NCBI GenBank assembly: GCA_031289575.1
Contig: JAITPE010000261.1
Span: 1 to 7,133, forward strand
Direction of reading: 5' to 3'
DNA length: 7,133 bases
DNA from: Spirochaetia bacterium
Lineage (GTDB): Bacteria; Spirochaetota; UBA4802; UBA5550
The first letter of the stretch is position 1, and each line of letters opens with the position of its first letter. Positions 1 to 6,738 of the stretch are shown here, in pieces. Both the position numbers and the translations under genes were made by a program. The notes beneath the pieces are model-generated. The model ran no database searches and had not been told where the DNA came from. It saw only the letters and a list, made by a program, of their open reading frames with translations.

Positions 1-171
1 AAAATTTCTCTTTGTTTTACCGGATAGCAAATTATTTTTTCCGGGGTCAGAGCTAAAATATTTTACCGCTCGTTTTACGCTTTGCGGGCGGAAACGGCCG
101 CGGAAACGCTCAAAATAAGCACATAATGTAAAATAAAAACCGCTGAGAGGCTGATTTTTTTTTTGTAATAC
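1..171. other. Non-coding leader upstream of the operon
   Basis: I find no convincing gene here on either strand. The stretch is A/T-rich with a G+C-rich island at about 84-110. The island contains a 9-base direct repeat, GCGGAAACG, at 88-96 and 100-108, separated by three bases. The octamer TTTTACCG occurs at 15-22 and 61-68. A run of ten T (155-164) lies just before the promoter candidate. The bases before this run form no good G+C stem, so a terminator for an upstream gene is possible but weakly supported. The T run could instead act as an A/T-rich upstream promoter element. Confidence 0.5.
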
Positions 172-200
172 TTGACATTTACAAGCATGAAAAGCATTTT
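172..200 (+). promoter_or_regulatory. Candidate sigma-70-type promoter of the operon
   Basis: A perfect -35 hexamer TTGACA lies at 172-177. At the ideal 17-base spacing the -10 position (195-200) reads CATTTT, which keeps only three of six consensus bases, including the second A and the final T. A ten-T tract sits immediately upstream. The site is about 30 bases before the first start codon and is the only good promoter candidate ahead of the six same-strand genes. The weak -10 keeps confidence low. Confidence 0.4.
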
Positions 201-226
201 TGATAGTTTAATGAGGACGAATACTG

Positions 227-1075
227 ATGAAAGATAAATGCATTGTACTTGAGGGAGGCGGATTGAGGTGCGCCTTTACCGCCGGTATTCTTGATTTTCT
301 CTTGGAGAACGACTTCAGTTTTGACAGAATAATCGGCGCTTCCGCCGGCGCCTGTGCCGGCGCGTCATACGCGTCCAAGCAGATACGCCGTAACTACGCT
401 GTTAATGTCGTCTACCCATCCAACAAGGATTACATGGGAATCGGCAAACTGCTGACCGGCTCATCCTACTTCAATATGGATTTCATCTTCAGGGAGATTC
501 CCGAAAATATATACCCGTTCGACTCGGAAGCGCTGATTAAAAATCCCGTGGAATTTGACATTGTGGTGACATCCCTTGAAACAGGAAAGGGAGAGGTGCT
601 CACCAAAAAAGATATTAAAAAATACGGCGTACTCCCATGCCTGCAGGCATCATCGAGCATTCCCTTTATGTCTAAACCGGTTAACATAGACGGAAGAGTT
701 TACTATGACGGCGGCGTGGCCGATTCGATTCCGGTAAGCTATGCCTTGACCAAACACAAGAAGGCTGTTGTGGTACTCACAAGGCCGGAGGGTTACAGAA
801 AACAGAATTCCAAATTTCCGGGGCTAATCAAATTTTTCTTTAGAAAACATCCCCAGTTCGCGAATACGCTTATAAACCGAAGCAAAGACTACAATGAAAG
901 CCTTGATCTGTGCGCCGAGCTGAGGGAGAAAGGCAAACTCTTTATTATAGCGCCCGATGGAAAATACAAAATAGGCCGTACAGAAAAAGACATTATGGTG
1001 AGAGACAGACTTTACAGACACGGTTATGAACTGATGGAACAGGAATTTTCCGGAATGAAAAAATTTCTAAAGTAA
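227..1075 (+). CDS. Patatin-like phospholipase family protein
   Basis: This is a predicted serine acyl hydrolase of the patatin-like family, acting on phospholipids or other acyl esters through a Ser-Asp dyad. The oxyanion-hole glycine motif EGGGLR is at residues 9-14. The nucleophile elbow GASAG is at 37-41 with Ser39, and the DGG motif is at 161-163 with Asp161 as partner. The C-terminal stretch around KIGRTEKD and the following Leu/Tyr-rich helix resembles the roughly 280-residue bacterial subfamily that includes YjjU-like proteins, and the length of 282 fits. No signal peptide or membrane segment is seen, so it is probably cytoplasmic. The start is supported by GAGGA at 213-217, nine bases upstream. 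It ends with tandem stops (TAATAA) and leads the operon, 29 bp before the ATP-grasp gene. The natural substrate cannot be told. Confidence 0.9.
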   Translation: MKDKCIVLEGGGLRCAFTAGILDFLLENDFSFDRIIGASAGACAGASYASKQIRRNYAVNVVYPSNKDYMGIGKLLTGSSYFNMDFIFREIPENIYPFDSEALIKNPVEFDIVVTSLETGKGEVLTKKDIKKYGVLPCLQASSSIPFMSKPVNIDGRVYYDGGVADSIPVSYALTKHKKAVVVLTRPEGYRKQNSKFPGLIKFFFRKHPQFANTLINRSKDYNESLDLCAELREKGKLFIIAPDGKYKIGRTEKDIMVRDRLYRHGYELMEQEFSGMKKFLK

Positions 1076-1104
1076 TAAATTTTTTACTATGGCGGTAGCG
1101 GCTT

Positions 1105-2322
1105 ATGTTTTTCAAAAAATCAGGCAAATTACAAAAGAAAGCCTTTGTTTCCATAGGCGCCGGCGCCAATCAAATTCCGCTGATAAAAGAGGCCGCGTCC
1201 AAGGGCTTCAGGGTAATCGGCGTTGATGTTGATTCCGTAGCTCCCGGCTTTAACCTGTGCGACCTGAAAATACAGGAATCAATATACGATTACGAAAAAA
1301 TATATACATCGCTAAGCGAAGCGCTCTTTGACGGAATAATAATCGGAATAATGACCCGCTCGTACGGCGAGGCCGTAAAAACAACGGCCTTCTTGTGCGA
1401 AAAATTCGGCCTTCCGTTTTTGCCGTTCGGCATGTGCGCCAACTTCACGGACAAGCTGATGATGAAAAACAGCATTCTGTCACATGGTATAAGCACGCCG
1501 GAACTTTTATCAATTCCTAAGCTCAATAAACTCAACAAGCTCAAGGATAAGTTTCCCCCGATAATAAAAAAACCAGTAGACGGGCACGCGAAAAAGGGAA
1601 TCAAACTTATAACCAACTCGGATGAACTAAAGGCCGAACTTCCGCCGGCCGATTCAAAAAAGACTTTTCTCTTCGAAAAGTACATTGAGGGCGATGAAAT
1701 AATAGCGGCCGGAATTGTGCATCAGGGACACTACTACCTTGCTGACATAACCGATAAGGCTAAATCGGCGGACACGCCCTTTATTGATCTGGCGCATATT
1801 TCTCCATCCAAGTACGCCCATTTGGGCGGGCGCGTATCGGAAATAGGACAATCTGTAGCAGGCCTTTTTTCAATTGCCAGTTCTCCATTGATTATGGAGT
1901 TCATTGTTGATAAAGAAGAGGTTCTCTATTTGATTGAGGCGCTGCCCGAATTCGGCGGAGAATTTCTCGCCGATATAGCAATACCAAAGGCTACGGGCTA
2001 CAACTTTGTGCGCGAAGCCATAAATTCACATACCGGCAGCGGATTTAAGCCGCCCGAGGCAAATAAAAAAAAGAAAGCCGTTGCCGTGCAGTACATGACC
2101 GCTCCGGACGGAACTCTGCAATCGTACAACAAAGACGCTCCATTAAAAATAAAGGGCGTGTTTCACTTCAATATGTTTAAGCATACGGGCGAACGCGTTC
2201 ATAAGCCGGCAAACAATCTTGACCGCATAGGAGTTGTTATAGCAGCCGATGAAACAGCCGACAGGGCTACTGCTGCGGCCGCCGCCGGAGTAAGCGCAGC
2301 TCAGGTGCAGGTCAAGCAATGA
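1105..2322 (+). CDS. ATP-grasp family ligase (carbamoyl-phosphate synthase / PurK-like)
   Basis: Predicted ATP-dependent carboxylate-amine or carboxylate-thiol ligase; substrate unknown. An N-terminal Rossmann-like pre-ATP-grasp domain spans about residues 12-105 (SIGAGANQ at 16-23). The ATP-grasp core begins near TDKLMMK (115-121). The nucleotide-binding Lys region is IIKKPVDGHAKKGI (153-166), and the second hallmark is FEKYIEGDE (190-198). The metal-site region reads LIEALPEFGGE (276-286). The usual family pattern there is Glu-x-Asn-Pro-Arg, so Glu278 is kept while the Asn and Arg positions are Leu and Glu. A C-terminal domain has the NLDRIGVVIA motif (371-380) often seen in such ligases, then an alanine-rich tail. 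The start codon has only a poor Shine-Dalgarno match (GGCGG around 1091-1095). The stop overlaps the next start by four bases (ATGA), which implies translational coupling to the methyltransferase. Confidence 0.85.
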   Translation: MFFKKSGKLQKKAFVSIGAGANQIPLIKEAASKGFRVIGVDVDSVAPGFNLCDLKIQESIYDYEKIYTSLSEALFDGIIIGIMTRSYGEAVKTTAFLCEKFGLPFLPFGMCANFTDKLMMKNSILSHGISTPELLSIPKLNKLNKLKDKFPPIIKKPVDGHAKKGIKLITNSDELKAELPPADSKKTFLFEKYIEGDEIIAAGIVHQGHYYLADITDKAKSADTPFIDLAHISPSKYAHLGGRVSEIGQSVAGLFSIASSPLIMEFIVDKEEVLYLIEALPEFGGEFLADIAIPKATGYNFVREAINSHTGSGFKPPEANKKKKAVAVQYMTAPDGTLQSYNKDAPLKIKGVFHFNMFKHTGERVHKPANNLDRIGVVIAADETADRATAAAAAGVSAAQVQVKQ

Positions 2323-2963
2323 ATTCCAATCAGTGGCAGTCGCACTATGCCAAAGAAAAATCGGAACTTTCCTATCCCGATGAAAATCTTGTGCGGCTGC
2401 TCTCCTCGTATATGAAAAACCGGCCGTCCTCTGTTTCGACGGCGGCTGTTGATTTGGGCTGCGGAAGCGGAAGGCATTTGAAACTTCTGAAGGACTTCAA
2501 TGTAGATGAAATAATAGGTGTTGACAGCAGCATGAACGCACTTTCCATTGCCAAAAAAAACAAATGCGGCAGATTGATTCTGTGCGGCAACTCCGCGCTT
2601 GCGCTCAAGAGCGAAAGCGCGGATATTGCCATTGCCTGGGGTTCCCTGCACTACAGCCATAAAAGAGAACTGCCTGTCATGATCAATGAAATTATCCGCA
2701 TACTTAAAACAGGAGGCCGGCTATTTGCCACACTGCGTTCATCAAGGGACAGTATGCTGAGGACGGGCGTTCATCTTGGAGATGATGTATGGAAAACATC
2801 GCTGGCCGATATTGCCGGAGCAACTGTTTCGTTTTTCCCGGAGGATGAGATTAAAATGTACTTTGCCCCGTTTAAAAAAACGGAATACGGGCTGATTGAA
2901 AGAACAATTATAGGCGACATGAAATCGCGTGTATCACATTGGGTGATACACGCGGTTAAATGA
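2319..2963 (+). CDS. Class I SAM-dependent methyltransferase (small, UbiE/type-11 like)
   Basis: Predicted S-adenosylmethionine-dependent methyltransferase of 214 residues, close to the minimum Rossmann-fold size. Motif I is VDLGCGSGRHL (44-54). The acidic residue binding the SAM ribose is Asp69 in IIGVDSS. The motif II region is ADIAIAWGSLHY (101-112), and the post-motif strand is LKTGGRLFATL (129-139). No substrate-specific domain is recognisable, so the substrate is unknown. The start overlaps the stop of the ATP-grasp gene (ATGA), with a weak AGG at 2309-2311 seven bases before it. The two genes are therefore likely co-translated and may modify the same molecule. The last dozen codons are built on a perfect inverted repeat (2926-2954), so the C-terminus SRVSHWVIHA is partly shaped by that DNA structure. 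Alternative roles, such as RNA or quinone methylation, cannot be excluded. Confidence 0.85.
   Translation: MNSNQWQSHYAKEKSELSYPDENLVRLLSSYMKNRPSSVSTAAVDLGCGSGRHLKLLKDFNVDEIIGVDSSMNALSIAKKNKCGRLILCGNSALALKSESADIAIAWGSLHYSHKRELPVMINEIIRILKTGGRLFATLRSSRDSMLRTGVHLGDDVWKTSLADIAGATVSFFPEDEIKMYFAPFKKTEYGLIERTIIGDMKSRVSHWVIHAVK
2926..2954. repeat. Perfect 12-bp inverted repeat, 5-base loop, upstream of argC
   Basis: The left arm CGCGTGTATCAC (2926-2937) and right arm GTGATACACGCG (2943-2954) are exact reverse complements around the loop ATTGG. Two A-T pairs and one G-T wobble extend the stem to 2923-2957. It lies inside the 3' end of the methyltransferase gene and ends 12 bases before the argC Shine-Dalgarno site. 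No T run follows, so it does not look like a simple intrinsic terminator. An mRNA stem-loop that sets argC translation or transcript processing, or a dyad operator, would fit. Confidence 0.75.
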
Positions 2964-2966
2964 ACC

Positions 2967-2970
2967 GGAG
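2967..2970 (+). promoter_or_regulatory. Shine-Dalgarno site deciding the argC start
   Basis: GGAG at 2967-2970 stands four bases before the ATG at 2975. The upstream in-frame ATG at 2960 has no purine-rich site in front of it; its upstream bases are the right arm of an inverted repeat. The internal ATG also gives the usual family N-terminus, in which the basic start leads directly into the beta strand and GATG motif. Confidence 0.55.
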
Positions 2971-2974
2971 AAAC

Positions 2975-4018
2975 ATGAAGAGAGCGACAATTGTAGGAGC
3001 AACCGGTTTCGGAGGATTAGGACTTATTGAGATTCTTTTGCGGCATCCCGAATTTTCAATAAAACAGCTCATCGCGAGAAAGGATGTAAACATTCCGGTA
3101 AGCAATGTTTTTCCGCACCTGAAGGGGCTCTGCGACATGAGAGTAGACCCCGCAGAAAAGGCCGGCTTTGATACCGATATTGCCTTTTTCTCAACCCCGG
3201 ACAGGGCCGGAATGGAAATCATAGATGAGTACTACAAGAGGAACATTCCCGTGATTGATTTCAGCGGCGACTTCCGGTTTAAAACAACGCAAGAGTATGC
3301 CGCGTATGCCACGAACAAGGGCATTGCCGAAAATCACCTTGCTCCGCACGTGCTGAGTGAATCGGTATATGGGCTTCCCGAAAAAAACCGTGCCTTGCTG
3401 CGCACAGCCAAGGTTGCCGGCAACCCGGGGTGCTTTGCGATTACAATGATTCTCGGACTGCTTCCGGCAATGGATGAAGGCATAATAGAATCGGACATCA
3501 TCATCTGCGACGGCAAAACAGGGGTCTCCGGAGCCGGCAAAAATTCCGGCGAGGCAAACCTTTATCCGCAGCGCTACGAAAATATCAGCGCGTACAGAGA
3601 GGGACAGCATCAGCACCTTGTTGAAACCGAGAATATCATAAACGCAAAAAATAATACGGATAAAAAAATACTCTTCGTCCCGCAGATTGTGCCGATGACA
3701 AGGGGAATTCTCGTTACAATTTATGCGGACATAAAAGCAGGCTTTGATACGAAAAAAATAATGGGCCTGTATAATGACTATTACAAGGGAGAGCCCTTTG
3801 TTTTTATAACGGAGCGCTCTCCGGGCACCGCGGACGTCAGGGGCTCGAACCGCTGCCTTATTAAGCCGATAGTTGACCCGCGTACCGGCAAACTTATTGT
3901 TACGGCGGTAACCGACAATCTTGTAAAGGGACAGTCGGGCAACGCGGTGCAGACGGCAAACATTATGATGGGTTTTGACGAAACTCAAGCGCTCAACACA
4001 ATGGCGCTTTATCCGTAA
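2975..4018 (+). CDS. argC: N-acetyl-gamma-glutamyl-phosphate reductase
   Basis: Catalyses NADPH-dependent reduction of N-acetyl-glutamyl-5-phosphate to the semialdehyde, the third step of arginine/ornithine synthesis, in the cytoplasm. Counting from the ATG at 2975 (347 residues), the nucleotide-binding GATGFGG is at 8-14. The catalytic cysteine is Cys153 in GNPGC, the catalytic histidine lies in GQHQH (210-214), and PMTRGI is at 240-245. The C-terminal DNLVKGQSGNAVQ is at 314-326. All family landmarks are present and the length is normal. An in-frame ATG at 2960 would add five residues and overlap the previous gene by four bases; I prefer 2975 because of GGAG at 2967-2970. No argB, argJ or argD is visible nearby, which is unusual for this gene. 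A LysY-type lysine-pathway role is possible, but no LysW-like carrier protein is seen. Confidence 0.93.
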   Translation: MKRATIVGATGFGGLGLIEILLRHPEFSIKQLIARKDVNIPVSNVFPHLKGLCDMRVDPAEKAGFDTDIAFFSTPDRAGMEIIDEYYKRNIPVIDFSGDFRFKTTQEYAAYATNKGIAENHLAPHVLSESVYGLPEKNRALLRTAKVAGNPGCFAITMILGLLPAMDEGIIESDIIICDGKTGVSGAGKNSGEANLYPQRYENISAYREGQHQHLVETENIINAKNNTDKKILFVPQIVPMTRGILVTIYADIKAGFDTKKIMGLYNDYYKGEPFVFITERSPGTADVRGSNRCLIKPIVDPRTGKLIVTAVTDNLVKGQSGNAVQTANIMMGFDETQALNTMALYP

Positions 4019-4040
4019 AGGGCCGTGAAAGGATTACAGG

Positions 4041-5774
4041 ATGTCCATTACCATACAAGCAGGAATTATCGCGTCACCGGGAATACGCATGGGAGAAGCC
4101 TATGTTGTTGCCGGTGATAACACAAAATTTCCCAAATACACAATAAAAGACGAGGACGCTCCGTATGAACTGCTGCGCTTGAGAAGCGCCGTTGAAAAAA
4201 CCAGACAGGATATCTCCGAAATACGCGAACAAACAGCGCAGAGCATTTCGAGCGAGATGTCCGATATTTTTTCAGCTCATCTCATGTTTCTCAACGACCC
4301 TCTTTTTCTAAAACAAATTTCCGAAGAAATAACGCTGAAGAAAAGAAACGCCGAATGGGCCGCGGATAAAATTTCCCGCGCGTTCGTTGAAAGCCTAAAC
4401 GCGGCGGACGACGATTACTTCAGAGAGAGAATTGCCGATATATACGATATAAGCAGAAGAGTCATCGCCAATTTGCAAAAACGCCATACCGATTTTATAT
4501 CCGGAATAGAGAGAGAGGTTATTCTGTTCGCGCACGATATAACGCCTTCGGAAGCCGCTATAATGAACAGGCAGTACATTCAGGCTTTGGTGACATCTCA
4601 GGGCGGCAAGACATCGCACACCGCCATTATGGCAAAGGCGCTGCAGATTCCGGCATTTGTCGGCGTTAAAAATATTACATTCATGGTAAAGAACGGGGAT
4701 ACCGTTATTGTTGACGCGATTGACGGCAAACTGATTATAAATCCGGACGAGAATGAAATCAGCGAATTTGGCGTAAAGTACAAGGAATTCAACGAGCGCC
4801 AGGCCGAGCTTACAAAATTAACATCGCTTTCGGCGAGGACTTTAGACAAAAAAGATATTTTCATTTACGGGAACATAGATATTCCGCAGGCGGCCGAATC
4901 GATTCAATCGCGCGGCGCTTACGGGATCGGGCTGTTCCGCTCGGAGTTTCTCTTTCTTGGGGATTCGCTTCCTGATGAGGAAAAACAGTTCAAGGAATAC
5001 AAAAAGGTTGTGGAGGCCTTTAATCCCAGGCCTGTAACCATAAGGACGCTTGACGCCGGCGGAGATAAGATTTTGCCCAACGGCAAGAACCGGATTGAAC
5101 TGAATCCTTTTCTTGGATGCAGGGCAATCCGGTTCAGCATTAAAAACAAGGAGTTCTTTAAAATACAGCTGCGGGCAATCCTGCGCGCGAGCGCGTTTGG
5201 AAATGTTAAGCTGATGTTTCCGATGATAAGCACGCCCGATGAACTTCAGCAGGCCAGAACCATCACCGAGGATGTAAAGGACAGCTTGAGAAAAGAAGGC
5301 ATTCCCTTTGACGAAAATATACAGGTCGGCATAATGATTGAGGTACCCTCCGCGGCAATCAATGCCGATATACTCGCGAGGGACGCGGATTTCTTTTCGG
5401 TTGGAACAAATGACCTGATTCAGTACCTCTTGGCTGTTGACAGAATCAATGAGGATGTCGCGCATCTCTATAACCATTTGGACCTTTCGCTGCTGAAAAT
5501 TCTCAAGCTCATAGTCGTAACGGCCGCGGAGCGCGACATTCCGCTGTCAATTTGCGGTGAAATGGCAGGCGAGCCGATGTATACAATGCTTCTGCTCGGA
5601 TTTGGCTTTAGGCGTTTCTCCATGAGTCCTGACTGCATGCCCGGCATAAAGCGAATCATCCGCTCGGTTACCATTGCCGAATGCGAAAATTTAGCAAAAG
5701 AAATCATGGGTCTCTATAACAGCGAAGAGATTGAAAATATTGTGCGTGAGAGATTTAAAAATAAATTAAAATAA
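4041..5774 (+). CDS. ptsI: Phosphoenolpyruvate-protein phosphotransferase (PTS enzyme I)
   Basis: Enzyme I takes phosphate from PEP onto a histidine and passes it to HPr, the first step of the sugar phosphotransferase system; it is a cytoplasmic dimer. The 577 residues match the usual length of about 575. The N-terminal HPr-binding and swivelling domain carries the active-site His193 in GGKTSHTAI. The C-terminal TIM barrel keeps the PEP/Mg site: Arg300 (GLFRSEF), Arg335 (RTLDAGGDK), Arg361 (NPFLGCRAIR), Glu434 (MIEVPSA), Asn457-Asp458 (GTNDLIQY), Arg468 and the catalytic Cys505 (CGEMAGEP). All key residues appear intact, so it should be active. The start has AAAGGA at 4028-4033 with a seven-base spacer. 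No ptsH or enzyme II gene is adjacent, so the enzyme must work with partners elsewhere, possibly in a regulatory rather than transport system. There is no GAF domain as in PtsP. Confidence 0.95.
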   Translation: MSITIQAGIIASPGIRMGEAYVVAGDNTKFPKYTIKDEDAPYELLRLRSAVEKTRQDISEIREQTAQSISSEMSDIFSAHLMFLNDPLFLKQISEEITLKKRNAEWAADKISRAFVESLNAADDDYFRERIADIYDISRRVIANLQKRHTDFISGIEREVILFAHDITPSEAAIMNRQYIQALVTSQGGKTSHTAIMAKALQIPAFVGVKNITFMVKNGDTVIVDAIDGKLIINPDENEISEFGVKYKEFNERQAELTKLTSLSARTLDKKDIFIYGNIDIPQAAESIQSRGAYGIGLFRSEFLFLGDSLPDEEKQFKEYKKVVEAFNPRPVTIRTLDAGGDKILPNGKNRIELNPFLGCRAIRFSIKNKEFFKIQLRAILRASAFGNVKLMFPMISTPDELQQARTITEDVKDSLRKEGIPFDENIQVGIMIEVPSAAINADILARDADFFSVGTNDLIQYLLAVDRINEDVAHLYNHLDLSLLKILKLIVVTAAERDIPLSICGEMAGEPMYTMLLLGFGFRRFSMSPDCMPGIKRIIRSVTIAECENLAKEIMGLYNSEEIENIVRERFKNKLK

Positions 5775-5780
5775 ACTGAA

Positions 5781-6536
5781 ATGAAACTATACCATCAATT
5801 AGCCGAATACTATTTTGCCATTGAGAGCAACAGCAGAAATATTTTTAACGATATAGACCTTATTCGTTCACAGGTTTCAAATATCAAGCGGCCCCAACTG
5901 CTCGATCTGGGCTGCGGTACAGGAGAACATCTCTCTTACCTCGCTAAATCGGGATTTGAATGCACCGGAATTGATAACAGCGACGACATGATACGCATAG
6001 GCAGTTCCCGCTTTCCCGAAAAAATAGAATTTATCCGCACAGACATGCGGGATATAAAATACAGAGGAGACTTTGATATTGTAACCTCGCTTTTCGGCTC
6101 GATGAACTATCTTGTAGACGACGCGGATATGAACCGCGTCTTCCGCAACATTTACGCCGCGCTGAAAGACAACTCCATCGCGCTGCTTGAAATATGGAAC
6201 AGCTACCCTGTATCACTGATTAAAAAAAAGCCTATCTCCAAGGTATCTGTAACCAAGTACGCCGGAAGCACCATTGAAAGAGAGCGCGGATTTCATATCA
6301 TGGAAAACGAGGGCGGCAAAACAATCGTGGAGGTAGACTACAGGTATGTCATCAGGGGCGAACGCATAGAGGATGTTTTAACCGACAAGCATATAATGCG
6401 CTCATTTAGTCCGGAGGAAATAAACCCGTTCATTGTGGACAACGGATTTACAATAAAGGCTATTTACGCAAACAGCCTTAAGGAAGCCTTTCAGAACGTA
6501 TCCAATAGAATGTTCCTTGTGTTACACAAGAAATAA
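5781..6536 (+). CDS. Class I SAM-dependent methyltransferase (methyltransferase-25 / DesVI-like)
   Basis: Predicted SAM-dependent methyltransferase of 251 residues. Motif I is LLDLGCGTGEH (40-50). The ribose-binding acidic residue is Asp65 in GIDNS, DMRD is at 88-91, and FDIVTSLFGSMNYL (98-111) is the motif II region. The second half is a beta-rich insert (about 140-205) with a YRYVIRGERIED segment, followed by MRSFSPEEI (206-214). This order resembles methyltransferases related to the amino-sugar N,N-dimethyltransferase DesVI, but substrate assignment on this basis is unsafe. It starts six bases after ptsI with no recognisable Shine-Dalgarno site, so translation probably depends on ribosomes finishing ptsI. 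It is the last gene of the operon. A small hairpin (CTTGTG / CACAAG, 6516-6530) overlaps its final codons and could contribute to termination. It is not a close copy of the operon's first methyltransferase. Confidence 0.87.
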   Translation: MKLYHQLAEYYFAIESNSRNIFNDIDLIRSQVSNIKRPQLLDLGCGTGEHLSYLAKSGFECTGIDNSDDMIRIGSSRFPEKIEFIRTDMRDIKYRGDFDIVTSLFGSMNYLVDDADMNRVFRNIYAALKDNSIALLEIWNSYPVSLIKKKPISKVSVTKYAGSTIERERGFHIMENEGGKTIVEVDYRYVIRGERIEDVLTDKHIMRSFSPEEINPFIVDNGFTIKAIYANSLKEAFQNVSNRMFLVLHKK

Positions 6537-6543
6537 AACCGGA

Positions 6544-6624
6544 TGCGGCCGCCTCGCTCACGCCGGCCCGCCCCTGTCAGCTTCGCTGACATTTGGGGCT
6601 GGGCACGGCATGGCTCGGGCCGCA
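6544..6624. repeat. G+C-rich 81-base imperfect inverted repeat between convergent genes (possible bidirectional terminator)
   Basis: The spacer folds into one long hairpin. The apex is TGTCAGC (6575-6581), loop TTC, GCTGACA (6585-6591). A three-T bulge follows, then 6562-6574 pairs with 6595-6609 through 13 base pairs with single-base bulges at 6600 and 6605. After a poorly paired stretch, TGCGGCC (6544-6550) pairs with GGCCGCA (6618-6624). By count, 6541-6640 is about 75% G+C, far above the flanking genes. It lies between convergent stop codons (6536 and 6643), so a shared terminator is plausible, although no long T run follows on either strand. A dispersed palindromic repeat is the main alternative. 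It starts 18 bases after the minus-strand gene's stop. Confidence 0.65.
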
Positions 6625-6642
6625 GGCGATGCCCCGCGGAAC

Positions 6643-6738
6643 TCAGGGAGACACAACGCGAAACCCTATGCTGCTGTCCCTGCTGCCCGGGTAGTAGTTG
6701 ACCCGCGCCGCAACCGTGCAGCTGACAGCGGTGTAGTA
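6643..6738 (-). other. Putative DGR variable region with fixed 3' tail
   Basis: From the codon after Trp131 (6738) to 6670 there are 23 codons and 15 end in C: TAC four times, AGC four times, GTC twice, and ACC, TGC, AAC, GGC and GAC once each. These fall in blocks separated by Ala, Thr-Val-Ala-Ala-Arg, Pro and Arg codons that mostly end in G or T. That is the pattern left when AAC codons of a template repeat are mutated at adenine. The next bases (6643-6669) encode IGFRVVSP and would be the unmutated end where template homology begins. Upstream in the same gene, Tyr is TAT eight times and TAC three times, so the C-ending bias is local. No template or reverse transcriptase is in view, so this is inference. 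Confidence 0.5.

Noticed and set aside
340..365. Repeated GCCGGCGC around the nucleophile elbow of the patatin-like gene
   Set aside because: It encodes the Ala/Gly-rich SAGACAGA stretch, so codon usage for small residues explains it.
637..650. Perfect 14-base palindrome ATGCCTGCAGGCAT inside the patatin-like gene
   Set aside because: It has no spacer or loop, lies in mid-coding sequence and is explained by ordinary codons. A single short palindrome of this size can occur by chance.
3191..3988. Minus-strand open frame of 265 codons opposite argC
   Set aside because: It is a shadow of argC, whose catalytic motifs are all in the plus-strand frame. The antisense translation has no recognisable domain.
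1105..4018. LysX/LysY-type carrier-protein amino-acid pathway built from the ATP-grasp and argC genes
   Set aside because: The ATP-grasp protein looks carbamoyl-phosphate-synthase-like rather than RimK/LysX-like, argC has standard features, and no LysW-like small carrier protein is present.
4842..5477. Minus-strand open frame of 211 codons opposite ptsI
   Set aside because: It is antisense to the conserved enzyme I barrel. The composition is unlike a real protein and there is no domain.
6516..6530. Hairpin CTTGTG-TTA-CACAAG as a stand-alone terminator of the operon
   Set aside because: The 6-bp stem is A/T-rich, overlaps coding sequence and lacks a T run. The larger hairpin just downstream is the better candidate.
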